A stretch of DNA of 64,000 bases from Australimonas brisbanensis (GTDB lineage Bacteria > Chloroflexota > Dehalococcoidia > Lucifugimonadales > Australimonadaceae): NCBI GenBank assembly GCA_038147155.1, contig JAYQTA010000007.1, positions 62,001 to 126,000 of the forward strand, written 5' to 3'. The translations under genes were made by a program, and so were the position numbers. Below are positions 35,179 to 44,055 of this stretch, one piece after another. Below the pieces are notes generated by a model that was not told where the DNA came from, searched no databases, and worked only from the letters and a program-made list of their open reading frames with translations. The stretch's first letter is position 1. Each line of letters begins with the position of its first letter.

Positions 35179-36859
35179 GGCGGATCGTCACCCGCCGGTG
35201 GGGGTCGCGCCCCTCGGAGCGCGAGCGCAGGCGCGCTTGCTCGGCGATGCGATGCTGGATGCGGCGCACGAAGGAGCTCTGGGGCCGCAGCGTCACCGCG
35301 TCGGCCTCGCCCGCCAGGATGCGCTCGACGCCGTCCTCGGCCTCGTCGCGCCCGCCTGCCAGGTCGTTCTCACCCGTGTCCACGGCACGCTCTGCCCCCA
35401 TCTCCTCCAGGAACCCACCGATCTGCCCCGGCGTGTTGCGCCGCAGGACGAACACCGGCACGCCCCGCTCGGCAGCCTCGTCCAGCACCCGCGAGCGGCG
35501 CCGGAAGTGGGCCTTGGTGGTCAGCAGAACGTCGGCCTCGCCCACGCTGGAGGCCAGGTCCACGCCCATTCCCGCTGAGGCAGCGGCCTCCTCCAGCCGC
35601 TCACGGCTCACGCCGAGGGGCAGCACCCGCAGCGCCGGACGCGCGGGAGGCGCCTCCTGCTCCAGCGGTTCCGGTTCCGCCTCCGGGGCCCGCTCGCGTG
35701 GAGGCAGCTGACGGCGCCACGGCTCGGGGCGCGCCTCCGGCTCATCGGAAACCGGGGCGGGGCCGCGCTCGCGCATGGGCCCACCGCCGAAGGGGGCCAG
35801 GGGGAAGCCCGGCTCGCGGGCGACGGGGGCCTTGGAACGGCGCACGCCGCCATGCTCATCCAACTCACGCAGTTCCGGCACCGCCGTGCGTCCGCGCAGG
35901 ATGGCGTCCACCGTGCGCGCCACATCGGTGTGCACCGCAACCTTGTTCCAGGACTGGATCTCCACCAGTACGGTGAAGGTGGGTGGGGCCTTGCGCTCCA
36001 GGATGGTCTTCTGGGTACGCCGGCGGCGCGCCTCCTCGTCAGAGAGGGTCACCGTCTGGATGCCGCCCACCAGGTCGGAGAGGGTGGGGTTCGCCAGCAG
36101 GTTCTCCAGGGTGTTGCCGTGGGCGGTGGCGATGAGCTGCACGCCGCGCTCGGCGATGGTGCGCGCGGCCGCCGCCTCGAGCTCAGTGCCCATCTCGTCC
36201 ACGATGATGACCTGCGGCATGTGGTTCTCCACCGCCTCGATCATCACCGCGTGCTGGGCGGCGGGGGTGCGCACCTGCATGCGGCGCGCGCGGCCGATGG
36301 CCGGGTGCGGGATGTCCCCGTCGCCGGCGATCTCGTTGGAGGTATCCACGATGACCACGCGCTTGCCCGCGCCCGCCACCACCCGCGCCAGCTCGCGCAG
36401 GATCGTGGTCTTGCCCACGCCGGGGCGGCCCAGCAGCAGCACGGAGTTTCCCGCGAGGGCCAGGTCCTCGATGACGCGTGCCGACCCGGAGATGGCCCGA
36501 CCCACGCGGCAGGTGAGGCCCACCACGTCGCCCGCGCGGTTGCGGATGGCGCTGATGCGGTGGAGGGTGCGTTCGATGCCCGCGCGGTTGTCGTCACCGA
36601 ACAGGCCGACGCGCTCGATAACGTGGTGCAGGTCGGCGGCGCTCACCTCGTGCTCGGACAGGTACACGTCGCGATCCAGGAACCGCGCCTCCGGAGCGCG
36701 CCCCAGGTCCAGCACGACCTCCAAGAGCCCGCCAGGGTGCTCCTCAGCGTCCACCGCGCGCCTGATGGGCAGCGGCAGCACGCCCAGGAGCGCCTCCCGT
36801 TCCTGGGTGGTGGCCCCGCCCGCCAGCGCCCTGTTCGTGCGTTCCGTCTCGTTGGTCAA
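35171..36859 (-). CDS. AAA ATPase with C-terminal R3H domain (Ycf45/SpoIIIAA-like)
   Basis: A 562-residue protein. The N-terminal ATPase has Walker A GRPGVGKT (144-151), VIVDTSNEIAGDGD and VIIVDEMGTELEAAAARTIA, as in Ycf45 and SpoIIIAA. A charged Pro/Glu-rich linker (about 350-430) precedes a region with LLTTKAHFRRR and a C-terminal R3H nucleic-acid-binding domain (RIQHRIAEQARLRSRSEG). The family is common in cyanobacteria and Chloroflexota; the role is unknown, probably ssDNA/RNA handling. Coupled to tmk. Confidence 0.88.
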   Translation of the reverse strand: MTNETERTNRALAGGATTQEREALLGVLPLPIRRAVDAEEHPGGLLEVVLDLGRAPEARFLDRDVYLSEHEVSAADLHHVIERVGLFGDDNRAGIERTLHRISAIRNRAGDVVGLTCRVGRAISGSARVIEDLALAGNSVLLLGRPGVGKTTILRELARVVAGAGKRVVIVDTSNEIAGDGDIPHPAIGRARRMQVRTPAAQHAVMIEAVENHMPQVIIVDEMGTELEAAAARTIAERGVQLIATAHGNTLENLLANPTLSDLVGGIQTVTLSDEEARRRRTQKTILERKAPPTFTVLVEIQSWNKVAVHTDVARTVDAILRGRTAVPELRELDEHGGVRRSKAPVAREPGFPLAPFGGGPMRERGPAPVSDEPEARPEPWRRQLPPRERAPEAEPEPLEQEAPPARPALRVLPLGVSRERLEEAAASAGMGVDLASSVGEADVLLTTKAHFRRRSRVLDEAAERGVPVFVLRRNTPGQIGGFLEEMGAERAVDTGENDLAGGRDEAEDGVERILAGEADAVTLRPQSSFVRRIQHRIAEQARLRSRSEGRDPHRRVTIRRG

Positions 36860-36877
36860 CGCGCCCCCTCCTTTGGC

Positions 36878-37789
36878 TCAGGCTCCCGCCACCACCGCCC
36901 TGGCCAACGGCACCCGGATGCCCGTGGTCGCCGCCAGCACCATGCACCGCGAGTCCTCGGCCCAGCCTCGCCGCCCCAGCACCGCCTCCAAGGCCCGCTG
37001 GTGCTCCGGCACGGCCCACACCGCCTGCCGGTGGCCCCGCGCCAGGTGGGCCACATCGTCCGCCAGCCCCGCCACCGCCTCGGCCCCCTCTGCGGGGTGG
37101 GCCATCGCTTCCACCACCAGCCTATCGCCCCGGTGGGTCAGGCGCACCCACCCGCGCAGGCTCCCCTCCCGCTCCCACACGTAGGCCCGCGCCCCATGGG
37201 CGGGCGGCTCCTGGGCGTCACGCCACTGGTCCAAGGTGAGCCCCGCGCCCGCGCGTGCAGGGCCAGGGACGCTGGCGGTGTAGAGGCGGAAGAGGCCCAG
37301 GGCATCGGCCGGGGTCACGGGGCGCAGCCCCATCGGCGCACCCCCTGCGGGGGCGAGCGCTCGGGTGCTCACCAGCCGTCGCTCCTGCCAGCAGGGGGCG
37401 AAGCCCGCATCCACCGCCTGCTCGCGCAGGGGGCCAGCCTCAGGGACGCGCAGGAAGAGGCGCTCGGCACGGTGAGCGGAGGCCCGCCCCACACATCCGG
37501 CGAGCAACGCGGGCAGCGTGGCGCGAGCGCGCGCCGTGGCGTACAGGTGCCCCACGCCCCACGCGCTGGGGCCGGAGCGGCGCTCCAGCACCGCCAGCGC
37601 CTCCAGACGTCCACCGGCGGTGGCGGTCACCGATTCGGTGCGCCCGCGCGGTGCGCTCACCCAGCGGACGATGCTCAGGGCGCTCAGGCGCATCGGCGCA
37701 TCGCCCGGCGCGCCGCACGCTAAGTCATCGCCGCCGGGCAGCCCGGCGGGCAGGCGCAGCAGGTCTGAGATGCGCAGCGTGCGGATCAT
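36878..37789 (-). CDS. Uncharacterised protein, possible GNAT acetyltransferase
   Basis: A 303-residue protein with a two-lobed layout. The C-terminal half (MGLRPVTPADALGLFRLYTA ... RGWVRLTHRGDRLVVEAMAHP) has the strand order of a GNAT fold, but the acetyl-CoA loop Q/RxxGxG/A is not clear. The N-terminal half starts IRTLRISDLLRLPAGLP. It lies between pdxT and the AAA/R3H gene; function not assigned. ATG 37789. Confidence 0.6.
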   Translation of the reverse strand: MIRTLRISDLLRLPAGLPGGDDLACGAPGDAPMRLSALSIVRWVSAPRGRTESVTATAGGRLEALAVLERRSGPSAWGVGHLYATARARATLPALLAGCVGRASAHRAERLFLRVPEAGPLREQAVDAGFAPCWQERRLVSTRALAPAGGAPMGLRPVTPADALGLFRLYTASVPGPARAGAGLTLDQWRDAQEPPAHGARAYVWEREGSLRGWVRLTHRGDRLVVEAMAHPAEGAEAVAGLADDVAHLARGHRQAVWAVPEHQRALEAVLGRRGWAEDSRCMVLAATTGIRVPLARAVVAGA

Positions 37790-37808
37790 ATCCCTGCCGG
37801 GGCTCTCC

Positions 37809-38405
37809 TCAGTGGGATGGTGCGGCGGCCATCTCCCAGAATGCAACATGGAAGCGCGCATCGCGCGTGAGTTCGGGGTGGAAGGAGGTGGCCAACAGGT
37901 TGCCCGCCCGCACCGCCACGGGCGAGCCGTCCTCCAGGGCGGCCAGCACCTCCACGCCCTGCCCCACCGCGGTGATGACCGGGGCGCGGATGAAGACGGC
38001 GTGGAAGGGCCCGCCCACCATGCCTTTCACGTTCAGGGGCGCGGAGAAGGAGTCCACCTGGCGCCCGTACCCGTTGCGCCGCACGGTGATGTCCATGAGG
38101 CCCAGGGGCGCAGGGCGATCCTCCTCCAGCCGTGCGGCCAGCATGATGAGCCCGGCGCACGTGCCCCACACGGGCCGTCCGCCGCGAGCGAATGCCATCA
38201 GCGGGGAGCGCAGGCCGTAGGCATCCATGAGCTTGGCCATGGTAGTGGACTCCCCACCAGGGATGATGAGCGCCCCACACGCTTCCAGCTCAGCCACGGT
38301 GCGCACCTGGCAGGAGGGAACCCCCGCCGCGGCGAGCATGTCCTGGTGCTCGGCGAAATCGCCCTGGAGCGCCAGCACGCCCACCCGCGCCGGACTACCA
38401 GCCAC
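37809..38405 (-). CDS. pdxT: Pyridoxal 5'-phosphate synthase glutaminase subunit PdxT
   Basis: Class I glutaminase feeding ammonia to PdxS; 198 residues. Catalytic triad C83 (WGTCAGLI), H176 and E178 (SFHPEL); GGEST oxyanion loop near residue 50. It overlaps pdxS by 11 nt, so the two are co-translated. Confidence 0.96.
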   Translation of the reverse strand: MAGSPARVGVLALQGDFAEHQDMLAAAGVPSCQVRTVAELEACGALIIPGGESTTMAKLMDAYGLRSPLMAFARGGRPVWGTCAGLIMLAARLEEDRPAPLGLMDITVRRNGYGRQVDSFSAPLNVKGMVGGPFHAVFIRAPVITAVGQGVEVLAALEDGSPVAVRAGNLLATSFHPELTRDARFHVAFWEMAAAPSH

Positions 38406-39281
38406 GGGTGGCCAACTGCTCCTCCGGCCGGATGTCCCGGACGCTGATGCCCACCATCGCCTCCCCCAGGTTGCGGGAGACCTCGGCGATGACCGCCGGG
38501 TCCTGGTAGTGGGTGACGGCCTTCACCACGGCCTTGGCGCGGGCGGAGGGGTCGCCGGACTTGAAGATGCCGGAGCCCACGAACACCCCATCGGCGCCCA
38601 GGTGCATCATCAGCGCGGCGTCCGCCGGGGTGGCCACGCCACCGGCGGCGAAGTTCACCACGGGCATGCGCCCCTGCGCCTTCACCTGACGCAGCAGCTC
38701 CACCGAGGCGCCCAGGTCCTTGGCGAAGGCGGTGAGTTCGTCGTCGGGCATCGCCTGCACCTGGCGGATCTGCTTCATCACCGTGCGCATGTGGCGCACC
38801 GCCTCCACCACATCGCCCGTGCCCGCTTCACCCTTGGTGCGGATCATCGCCGCGCCCTCGCCGATGCGCCGCAGCGCCTCGCCCAGGTTGCGGCAGCCAC
38901 ACACGAAGGGCACCTTGAAGTCGTGCTTCCAGACGTGGTGCTCCTCGTCGGCCGGGGTGAGCACCTCGGACTCGTCGATGTAGTCCACGCCGATGGACTC
39001 CAGCACCTGCGCCTCGACGAAGTGGCCGATGCGGCACTTGGCCATGACGGGGATGGTCACCGACTTGATGATCTCGTCGATCATGGACGGGTCGGACATG
39101 CGGGCCACGCCGCCCTGGGCGCGGATGTCGGCGGGGACGCGCTCCAGCGCCATGACGGCGCACGCGCCGGCGTCCTCCGCGATCTTCGCCTGCTCGGCGT
39201 TCACCACGTCCATGATGACGCCGCCCTTGAGCATCTGGGCCAGGCCCTGCTTGACCTCGAACGTCCCCGTCTCTCTGCCAT
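38395..39281 (-). CDS. pdxS: Pyridoxal 5'-phosphate synthase subunit PdxS (apparent 1-nt deletion near the start)
   Basis: Makes PLP from ribose 5-phosphate, glyceraldehyde 3-phosphate and ammonia. Core blocks are all present: VKQGLAQMLKGGVIMDV, DIRAQGGVARM, the lysine in PVMAKCRIGHF and in MIRTKGEAGTG, and NFAAGGVATPADAA. The expected ATG (39281, AGGAG 6 nt upstream) is one frame off the body: ATGGCAGAGAGACGGGG would need one extra A to read MAERTGTFEVK. The only in-frame start upstream of the conserved region is TTG 39309, with no ribosome site. A sequence error or a true frameshift is inferred. Confidence 0.88.
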
Positions 39282-39340
39282 GTCGCGCTCCTGGTGCTGC
39301 TTGGCCCAAGTATACGCGCGCGAGGGGAACCCGTGGAGGG

Positions 39341-41068
39341 CTACAGGTTGTCGCGGGCCAGCATCGCCGCCACCGCGGCGGGCGCGTCGGCTGCGGTCAC
39401 CTGCTCGGTGGCCCCATCGCGCCGGCGCTTGAGCTCCACCACGCCATTCTTGAGGTTGCGCGGGCTCACCACCACCCGCACCGGCAGGCCCAGCAGGTCG
39501 GCGTCGTTGAACTTGACGCCCGCCGACTCGACACGGTCGTCGTAGAGCACCTCGTGGCCCGCCGCCCCCAGCGCCGCATACAGCGCCTCGGCGGCCTCGG
39601 CCACGGCGGACTGGTCGGCGTTCAGCGCCACCAGGTGCACCGCGAAGGGCGCGATGGGCGCGGGAAAGATGATGCCCTTCTCGTCGTGGTTCTGCTCGAT
39701 GGCCGCAGCCAGCACCCGCGAGACGCCGATGCCGTAGCAGCCCATGATCATAGGGTGCTGGGCCCCCGCCTCGTCGGTGAACACCGCACCGATGCGCTCG
39801 GAGAAGAACGTGCCCAGCTTGAACACGTGTCCCACCTCGATGCCCCGGTGGGCCTCCAGCACCCCGCCCCCGCCGGGGGCCTGATGGCCCGCCTGCGCGG
39901 TGGCGATGTCAGCCACCTCGTCCACCTGGAAATCACGCGGGTAGTTCACGTTGGTGTAGTGGTAGCCCTCGCGGTTGGCCCCGGCGGCGAAGTTGGTGCC
40001 CTGGGTGATGGAGCCGTCGCCGATGCGCCGCACGCCAAGACGCTCTGGGAGTCCCACGGGTGAGGTGGAGCCCGGCGTGAGCCCGGCCGCCACCGACTCC
40101 TCGGGCGTCGCCAGGCGCAGTTCGCGCACGTGCAGCAGGTTCTTCAACTTCACCTCGTTCACCGCCAGGTCACCCCGGATCGTGGCGAGAACGATGGCCC
40201 CGTCGGCGTTGTAGAAGACCGCCTTGAGCGTCTGCACCGGCTCGATGCCCAGCAGCCCGCACAGCTCCTCGATGGTCTTGATGCCGGGCGTGGAGACCAG
40301 CTCCATGGGTGCGGGCTCCGGCTCCGGGGCGCGCGGGGGGATGGACGTGGCGCGCTCCACGTTGGCCGCGTACCCCGTGGGGGGGCACAGCAACACCGTG
40401 TCCTCGCCGGATTCGGCGGGCATGATGAACTCGTGGGAGTCCTTCCCGCCGATGGCCCCGGAGTCCGCCTCCACCTCCAGCGTGGGCAGCCCGCACCGCC
40501 GGAAGATGCTCCGGTACGCCTCGCGCATGCGCTGGTAGGTGGCATCCAGGTCCTCGGCGCCCGCGTGGAAGGAGTAGGCGTCCTTCATCTCGAACTCGCG
40601 CCCGCGCATCAACCCCGCGCGCGGACGCGGCTCGTCGCGGAACTTGGTCTGTATCTGGTAGATGGTGCGCGGCAGGTCGCGGTACGACTCCACGCTGGCA
40701 CGGGCTATCGCCGTCACGACCTCTTCGTGGGTGGGCGCCAGCACCAGCTCGCGCTCGCGCCTATCGTGCAGGTGGAACAGGTTCGCGCCGAAGGCCGCAT
40801 CGCGCCCCGTCTCGGCCCACGTCTCGATGGGCTGGAGGGTGGGCATGCGCACCTCCTGCCCGCCCGCCGCGTCCATCTCCGCACGCACGATGCGCTCGAT
40901 CTTGTGCAGCGCGCGCAGCGCCAGCGGCAGGTAGGTGTATACGCCCGCCGCCACCTGCTGCATCATCCCCGCGCGCAGCATCAGCCGGTGGGAGACCGTC
41001 TCGGCCTCGCCGGGATCTTGGCGCAGGGTCTTGGTCAGGAAGCGGCTGGCGCGCATCGGGCACTCCAT
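39341..41068 (-). CDS. proS: Prolyl-tRNA synthetase, bacterial type
   Basis: Class II synthetase of 575 residues. Motif 1 near MRASRFLTKTLR, motif 2 FRDEPRPRAGLMRGREFEMKD in pieces, the INS editing domain in the middle (about 225-380, LAVNEVKLKNLL), motif 3 GCYGIGVSRVLAAAIEQ and a C-terminal anticodon domain. The ATG at 41068 could be replaced by Met5. It ends a long run that begins at rpsB. Confidence 0.95.
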   Translation of the reverse strand: MECPMRASRFLTKTLRQDPGEAETVSHRLMLRAGMMQQVAAGVYTYLPLALRALHKIERIVRAEMDAAGGQEVRMPTLQPIETWAETGRDAAFGANLFHLHDRRERELVLAPTHEEVVTAIARASVESYRDLPRTIYQIQTKFRDEPRPRAGLMRGREFEMKDAYSFHAGAEDLDATYQRMREAYRSIFRRCGLPTLEVEADSGAIGGKDSHEFIMPAESGEDTVLLCPPTGYAANVERATSIPPRAPEPEPAPMELVSTPGIKTIEELCGLLGIEPVQTLKAVFYNADGAIVLATIRGDLAVNEVKLKNLLHVRELRLATPEESVAAGLTPGSTSPVGLPERLGVRRIGDGSITQGTNFAAGANREGYHYTNVNYPRDFQVDEVADIATAQAGHQAPGGGGVLEAHRGIEVGHVFKLGTFFSERIGAVFTDEAGAQHPMIMGCYGIGVSRVLAAAIEQNHDEKGIIFPAPIAPFAVHLVALNADQSAVAEAAEALYAALGAAGHEVLYDDRVESAGVKFNDADLLGLPVRVVVSPRNLKNGVVELKRRRDGATEQVTAADAPAAVAAMLARDNL

Positions 41069-41133
41069 CGAGGGGATGCCCGCAAGGATAGCAGGCCGCG
41101 TTCAACCCTAGAGGGGTGCAGGGGAGCGGGGGC

Positions 41134-42699
41134 CTACCCCCCGTAGAGGGAGAGGGCCAGCTCCTCCAGCTTGTCCTCGCCCACGTGCGCCCTGATGGCG
41201 TCCCAGAACTCCAGGTCCCACTCGGAGACGAAGGTGATGGCCGTGCCCTCCCGTCCCATGCGGGCGGTGCGGCCGATGCGGTGGACGTAGTCCTCCACCT
41301 GCTCCGGGATGTCGTAGTTGATGACGTGGGAGACGGCGGGCACGTCGATGCCGCGCGCGGTGAGGCTCGTGGAGATGAGCAGGGTGGTGCGCCCGGCCCG
41401 GAAGTCGGCCATGACGGCGTTGCGCTCGCCCTGGGGCAGCCCGCCGTGGATCGGCGCGCAGGTGATGCCCTTGCGCCTCAGGATGGTGACGAGCCGGTCC
41501 ACGTCCACCTGCATGCGGCAGAAGACGATGGCCTGGTCGCCCTCCTGGAAGTGCGAGGCGACCTCCGCCAGCGCCTCCGGCTTATCGCGCCGGGCAACCT
41601 CCGCGTAGAACTGGCGCACCATCTCCACGGGCTTCGATTCCTCGCCCGCCCGGAACCACTGGGGCTCGCGCAGGTAGGAGTAGATGAGGCGGCGTATCTG
41701 GGTGGGGACGGTGGCGGAGAAGAGCACCGTCTGGCGCGAACGAGGGGTGGAGCGCAGGATGCGCCGGATGTCCGGCAGGAAGCCGATGTCCAGCATCTGG
41801 TCGGCCTCGTCCAGCACCACGGTACGCACCCGGTCCAGCTGCAGGAACCCCCGGTCGATCAGGTCGATGACGCGCCCCGGCGTGCCCACCACCACCTGGG
41901 CACCGGCGGTGAGCTGGTCCATCTGGCGCTTGATGGGCGCACCGCCGTACACGGCGCACACGTCGATGCCCCGGTAGCGCACGATGCGCGTTATCTCGTC
42001 GGTCACCTGCTGGGCCAGTTCGCGCGTGGGCACCAGCACCAGCGCTTGGACGTAGCCGTCGGCCCGGTCCACCGCCTCGGCGATGGGGATGCCGAAGCCC
42101 GCGGTCTTGCCCGTCCCTGTCTGCGCCTGACCCACCAGGTCAACGCCCGTCAGCATGGGGGCGATGACCTGCTCCTGGATCGGCGTGGGGGCGACGTAGC
42201 CCATGTCGGCCAGCGCGCGAGCCACGGGGGCGCTCACCTGCACGGAGCCGAAGGGCTCGGTGCGCGCCTGCTCCCCCGTGAGGGTGCCCTCAGGGCGCTG
42301 ACGCGCGCCGCGCGGGCTCTCGCTGGCCGGGGCGGGCTCACCGGAGCGCGCGCCACCGCGCCCACGCCCGCCACGCGAGCGCTGGGGCCGGTCGTCGTCC
42401 TCACGCGGAGCGGCGGGAGCGTCCTGACGCGCAGGTGCAGCCTCGGCAGCGGGCTGCCCGTCCGGTGCCTCAGTGGGACGCTCGCCACCCTGGCCGCGTC
42501 CGCGACCGCCACGGCGGCGGCGCCTGCGTGCGGGGCGCTCGCCCTCAGGGCGGGGCGCGCCATCCCGTGCGCCGGTGCGCTGACGGGGTGCGGGCTCGGA
42601 GGCAGGGGTTTCGGGCTTGCCGCCCTTCGGGGCGGGCTTGTCGTGGGGCTCCGCGGGCGTCTTCTTGCCCAGGAGCCGGGAGAGGAATCCTTTGACCAT
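41134..42699 (-). CDS. DEAD-box RNA helicase with long basic N-terminal extension
   Basis: A 521-residue ATP-dependent RNA helicase. The first 150 residues are disordered and RG/Pro/Glu-rich (RRRRRRGGRGRGQGG). The Q motif PTPIQEQVI precedes Walker A AQTGTGKT (192-199), then PTRELAQQ, TPGR, DEAD, SAT, RGIDVP and HRIGRTAR. Most bacterial DEAD proteins carry their basic extension at the C-terminus, so the N-terminal place is unusual. It may assist ribosome assembly or RNA decay. Lies between proS and ispG. Confidence 0.93.
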   Translation of the reverse strand: MVKGFLSRLLGKKTPAEPHDKPAPKGGKPETPASEPAPRQRTGARDGAPRPEGERPARRRRRRGGRGRGQGGERPTEAPDGQPAAEAAPARQDAPAAPREDDDRPQRSRGGRGRGGARSGEPAPASESPRGARQRPEGTLTGEQARTEPFGSVQVSAPVARALADMGYVAPTPIQEQVIAPMLTGVDLVGQAQTGTGKTAGFGIPIAEAVDRADGYVQALVLVPTRELAQQVTDEITRIVRYRGIDVCAVYGGAPIKRQMDQLTAGAQVVVGTPGRVIDLIDRGFLQLDRVRTVVLDEADQMLDIGFLPDIRRILRSTPRSRQTVLFSATVPTQIRRLIYSYLREPQWFRAGEESKPVEMVRQFYAEVARRDKPEALAEVASHFQEGDQAIVFCRMQVDVDRLVTILRRKGITCAPIHGGLPQGERNAVMADFRAGRTTLLISTSLTARGIDVPAVSHVINYDIPEQVEDYVHRIGRTARMGREGTAITFVSEWDLEFWDAIRAHVGEDKLEELALSLYGG

Positions 42700-42736
42700 G
42701 TGCCGCTATGGTAGCACGGGCATGGGCCCGCGGGTG

Positions 42737-43891
42737 CTACGCGCTCGCTCCGTTCACCTCGTCTGCCACCATCTGCACCTCCTCCATGAGGGCGGTGAGC
42801 ATGTCGGCGGCCTCCACCACGCGGGACTTGCGCCCCTTGCGGAAGATGACGGCGCGCCCGTTGCCCGCAGCGATGCCCACGTCAGCGTCCTTGGCCTCAC
42901 CGGGCCCGTTCACCTCGCAGCCCATCACCGCCACCTTCACGGGCACGTCCATGCCCTTGAGCAGCCCGTCCACCTCGTTGGCCAGGGCCCGGATGTCCAC
43001 GTCCGCCCGCCCACAGGAGGGGCAGGCCACCATCTGCACGCCCTTGGCGCGCAGGTCCAGCGCCTTGAGTATCTCGTAGCCCGTCTCCACCTCGGTGACG
43101 GAGTTGTCGGAGAGCGAGACGCGTATCGTGTCCCCTATCCCCTCATACAGCAGGATGCCCAGGCCCACGGAGGAGCGGATCGTCCCCGTGCGCGCCGTGC
43201 CCGACTCGGTGATGCCCAGGTGGAAGGGGTACGGCACCATGGGCGCCAGCTTGCGGTAGGCCTCCACGGTGGTGTCCACGTCGTAGGCCTTGAGGGAGAT
43301 CTTGATCAGGTCGAAGTCCAGGTCCTCCAGCAGCTGTATCTCCCACAGCCCGGTGGCCACCATGTGGTCCACGGCGGAGACCGTCTCCCCGTCGCCGGAA
43401 CTTGCCGCCCCCTTCACCAGCCGGTTCACCCCGTCGGCATGCCGGTGCTGCCCACGGGTGACGCCGATGGCGCCCACCGGCGGGAGAGAACCGAAGTTCA
43501 CGCCGATGCGGATGGGCACCGACCGCTCCTTGGCCCCGCGCACCACCTCGCGCACCTTCTCCGGGTCGCGGATGTTGCCAGGGTTGAGGCGCAGGCAGTC
43601 CACGCCCTGAGCCAGCGCCTCCAGCGCCAGCTGGTGGTGGAAGTGGATATCGGCCACCACGGGGATGCGCACCTGGCGCTTGATGGCCCCCAGTGCCTGG
43701 GCGGCCTCCATGTCCGGCACCGCGCACCGGATGATCTCGCAGCCCGCCGCCTCCAGCTCGTGGATCTGGCGCACCGTGGCGGCCACATCGCGAGTGTCGG
43801 TCTTGGTCATGGATTGCACGGTGATGGGCGCATCGCCCCCCACCTGCACGTTACCGACGAACACGGGCTTGGTGACCCGGCGTGTGCGCAT
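42737..43891 (-). CDS. ispG: 4-hydroxy-3-methylbut-2-en-1-yl diphosphate synthase
   Basis: MEP-pathway Fe-S enzyme of 384 residues. It has the MTKTDTRD start region, the TIM-barrel core and cluster-binding cysteines in ACPSCGRADVD and GCEVNGPGEAKDADVG. It is in the same run as dxr and uppS, so isoprenoid synthesis is clustered with undecaprenol synthesis. Repeat copy F separates it from rseP. Confidence 0.96.
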   Translation of the reverse strand: MRTRRVTKPVFVGNVQVGGDAPITVQSMTKTDTRDVAATVRQIHELEAAGCEIIRCAVPDMEAAQALGAIKRQVRIPVVADIHFHHQLALEALAQGVDCLRLNPGNIRDPEKVREVVRGAKERSVPIRIGVNFGSLPPVGAIGVTRGQHRHADGVNRLVKGAASSGDGETVSAVDHMVATGLWEIQLLEDLDFDLIKISLKAYDVDTTVEAYRKLAPMVPYPFHLGITESGTARTGTIRSSVGLGILLYEGIGDTIRVSLSDNSVTEVETGYEILKALDLRAKGVQMVACPSCGRADVDIRALANEVDGLLKGMDVPVKVAVMGCEVNGPGEAKDADVGIAAGNGRAVIFRKGRKSRVVEAADMLTALMEEVQMVADEVNGASA

Positions 43892-43900
43892 GTTCTTCGC

Positions 43901-44028
43901 TCCCCGCCCGCCTCCGGCGGGCTCGTTCCAGGGGACTCCCCTGCGCGCCCTGCGGGCGCTACCCCGTCTACGCGCCCTGCCGGGCGCTCAACGTGGGGCC
44001 TGCGGCCCCGCTCGCTGGGCGCTCGCAC
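43901..44028 (+). repeat. Dispersed hairpin repeat, copy F (type I)
   Basis: Between ispG and rseP inside the operon run. GCCCGCC-TCC-GGCGGGC at the left end, AGGGGACTCCCCT, GCGCCC-TGC-GGGCGC, TACCCCGTCTAC, GCGCCC-TGCC-GGGCGC and GGGGCC-TGC-GGCCCC. Confidence 0.87.
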
Positions 44029-44055
44029 CCCGAGCCCTGCGCGCCCTATGGGCCG

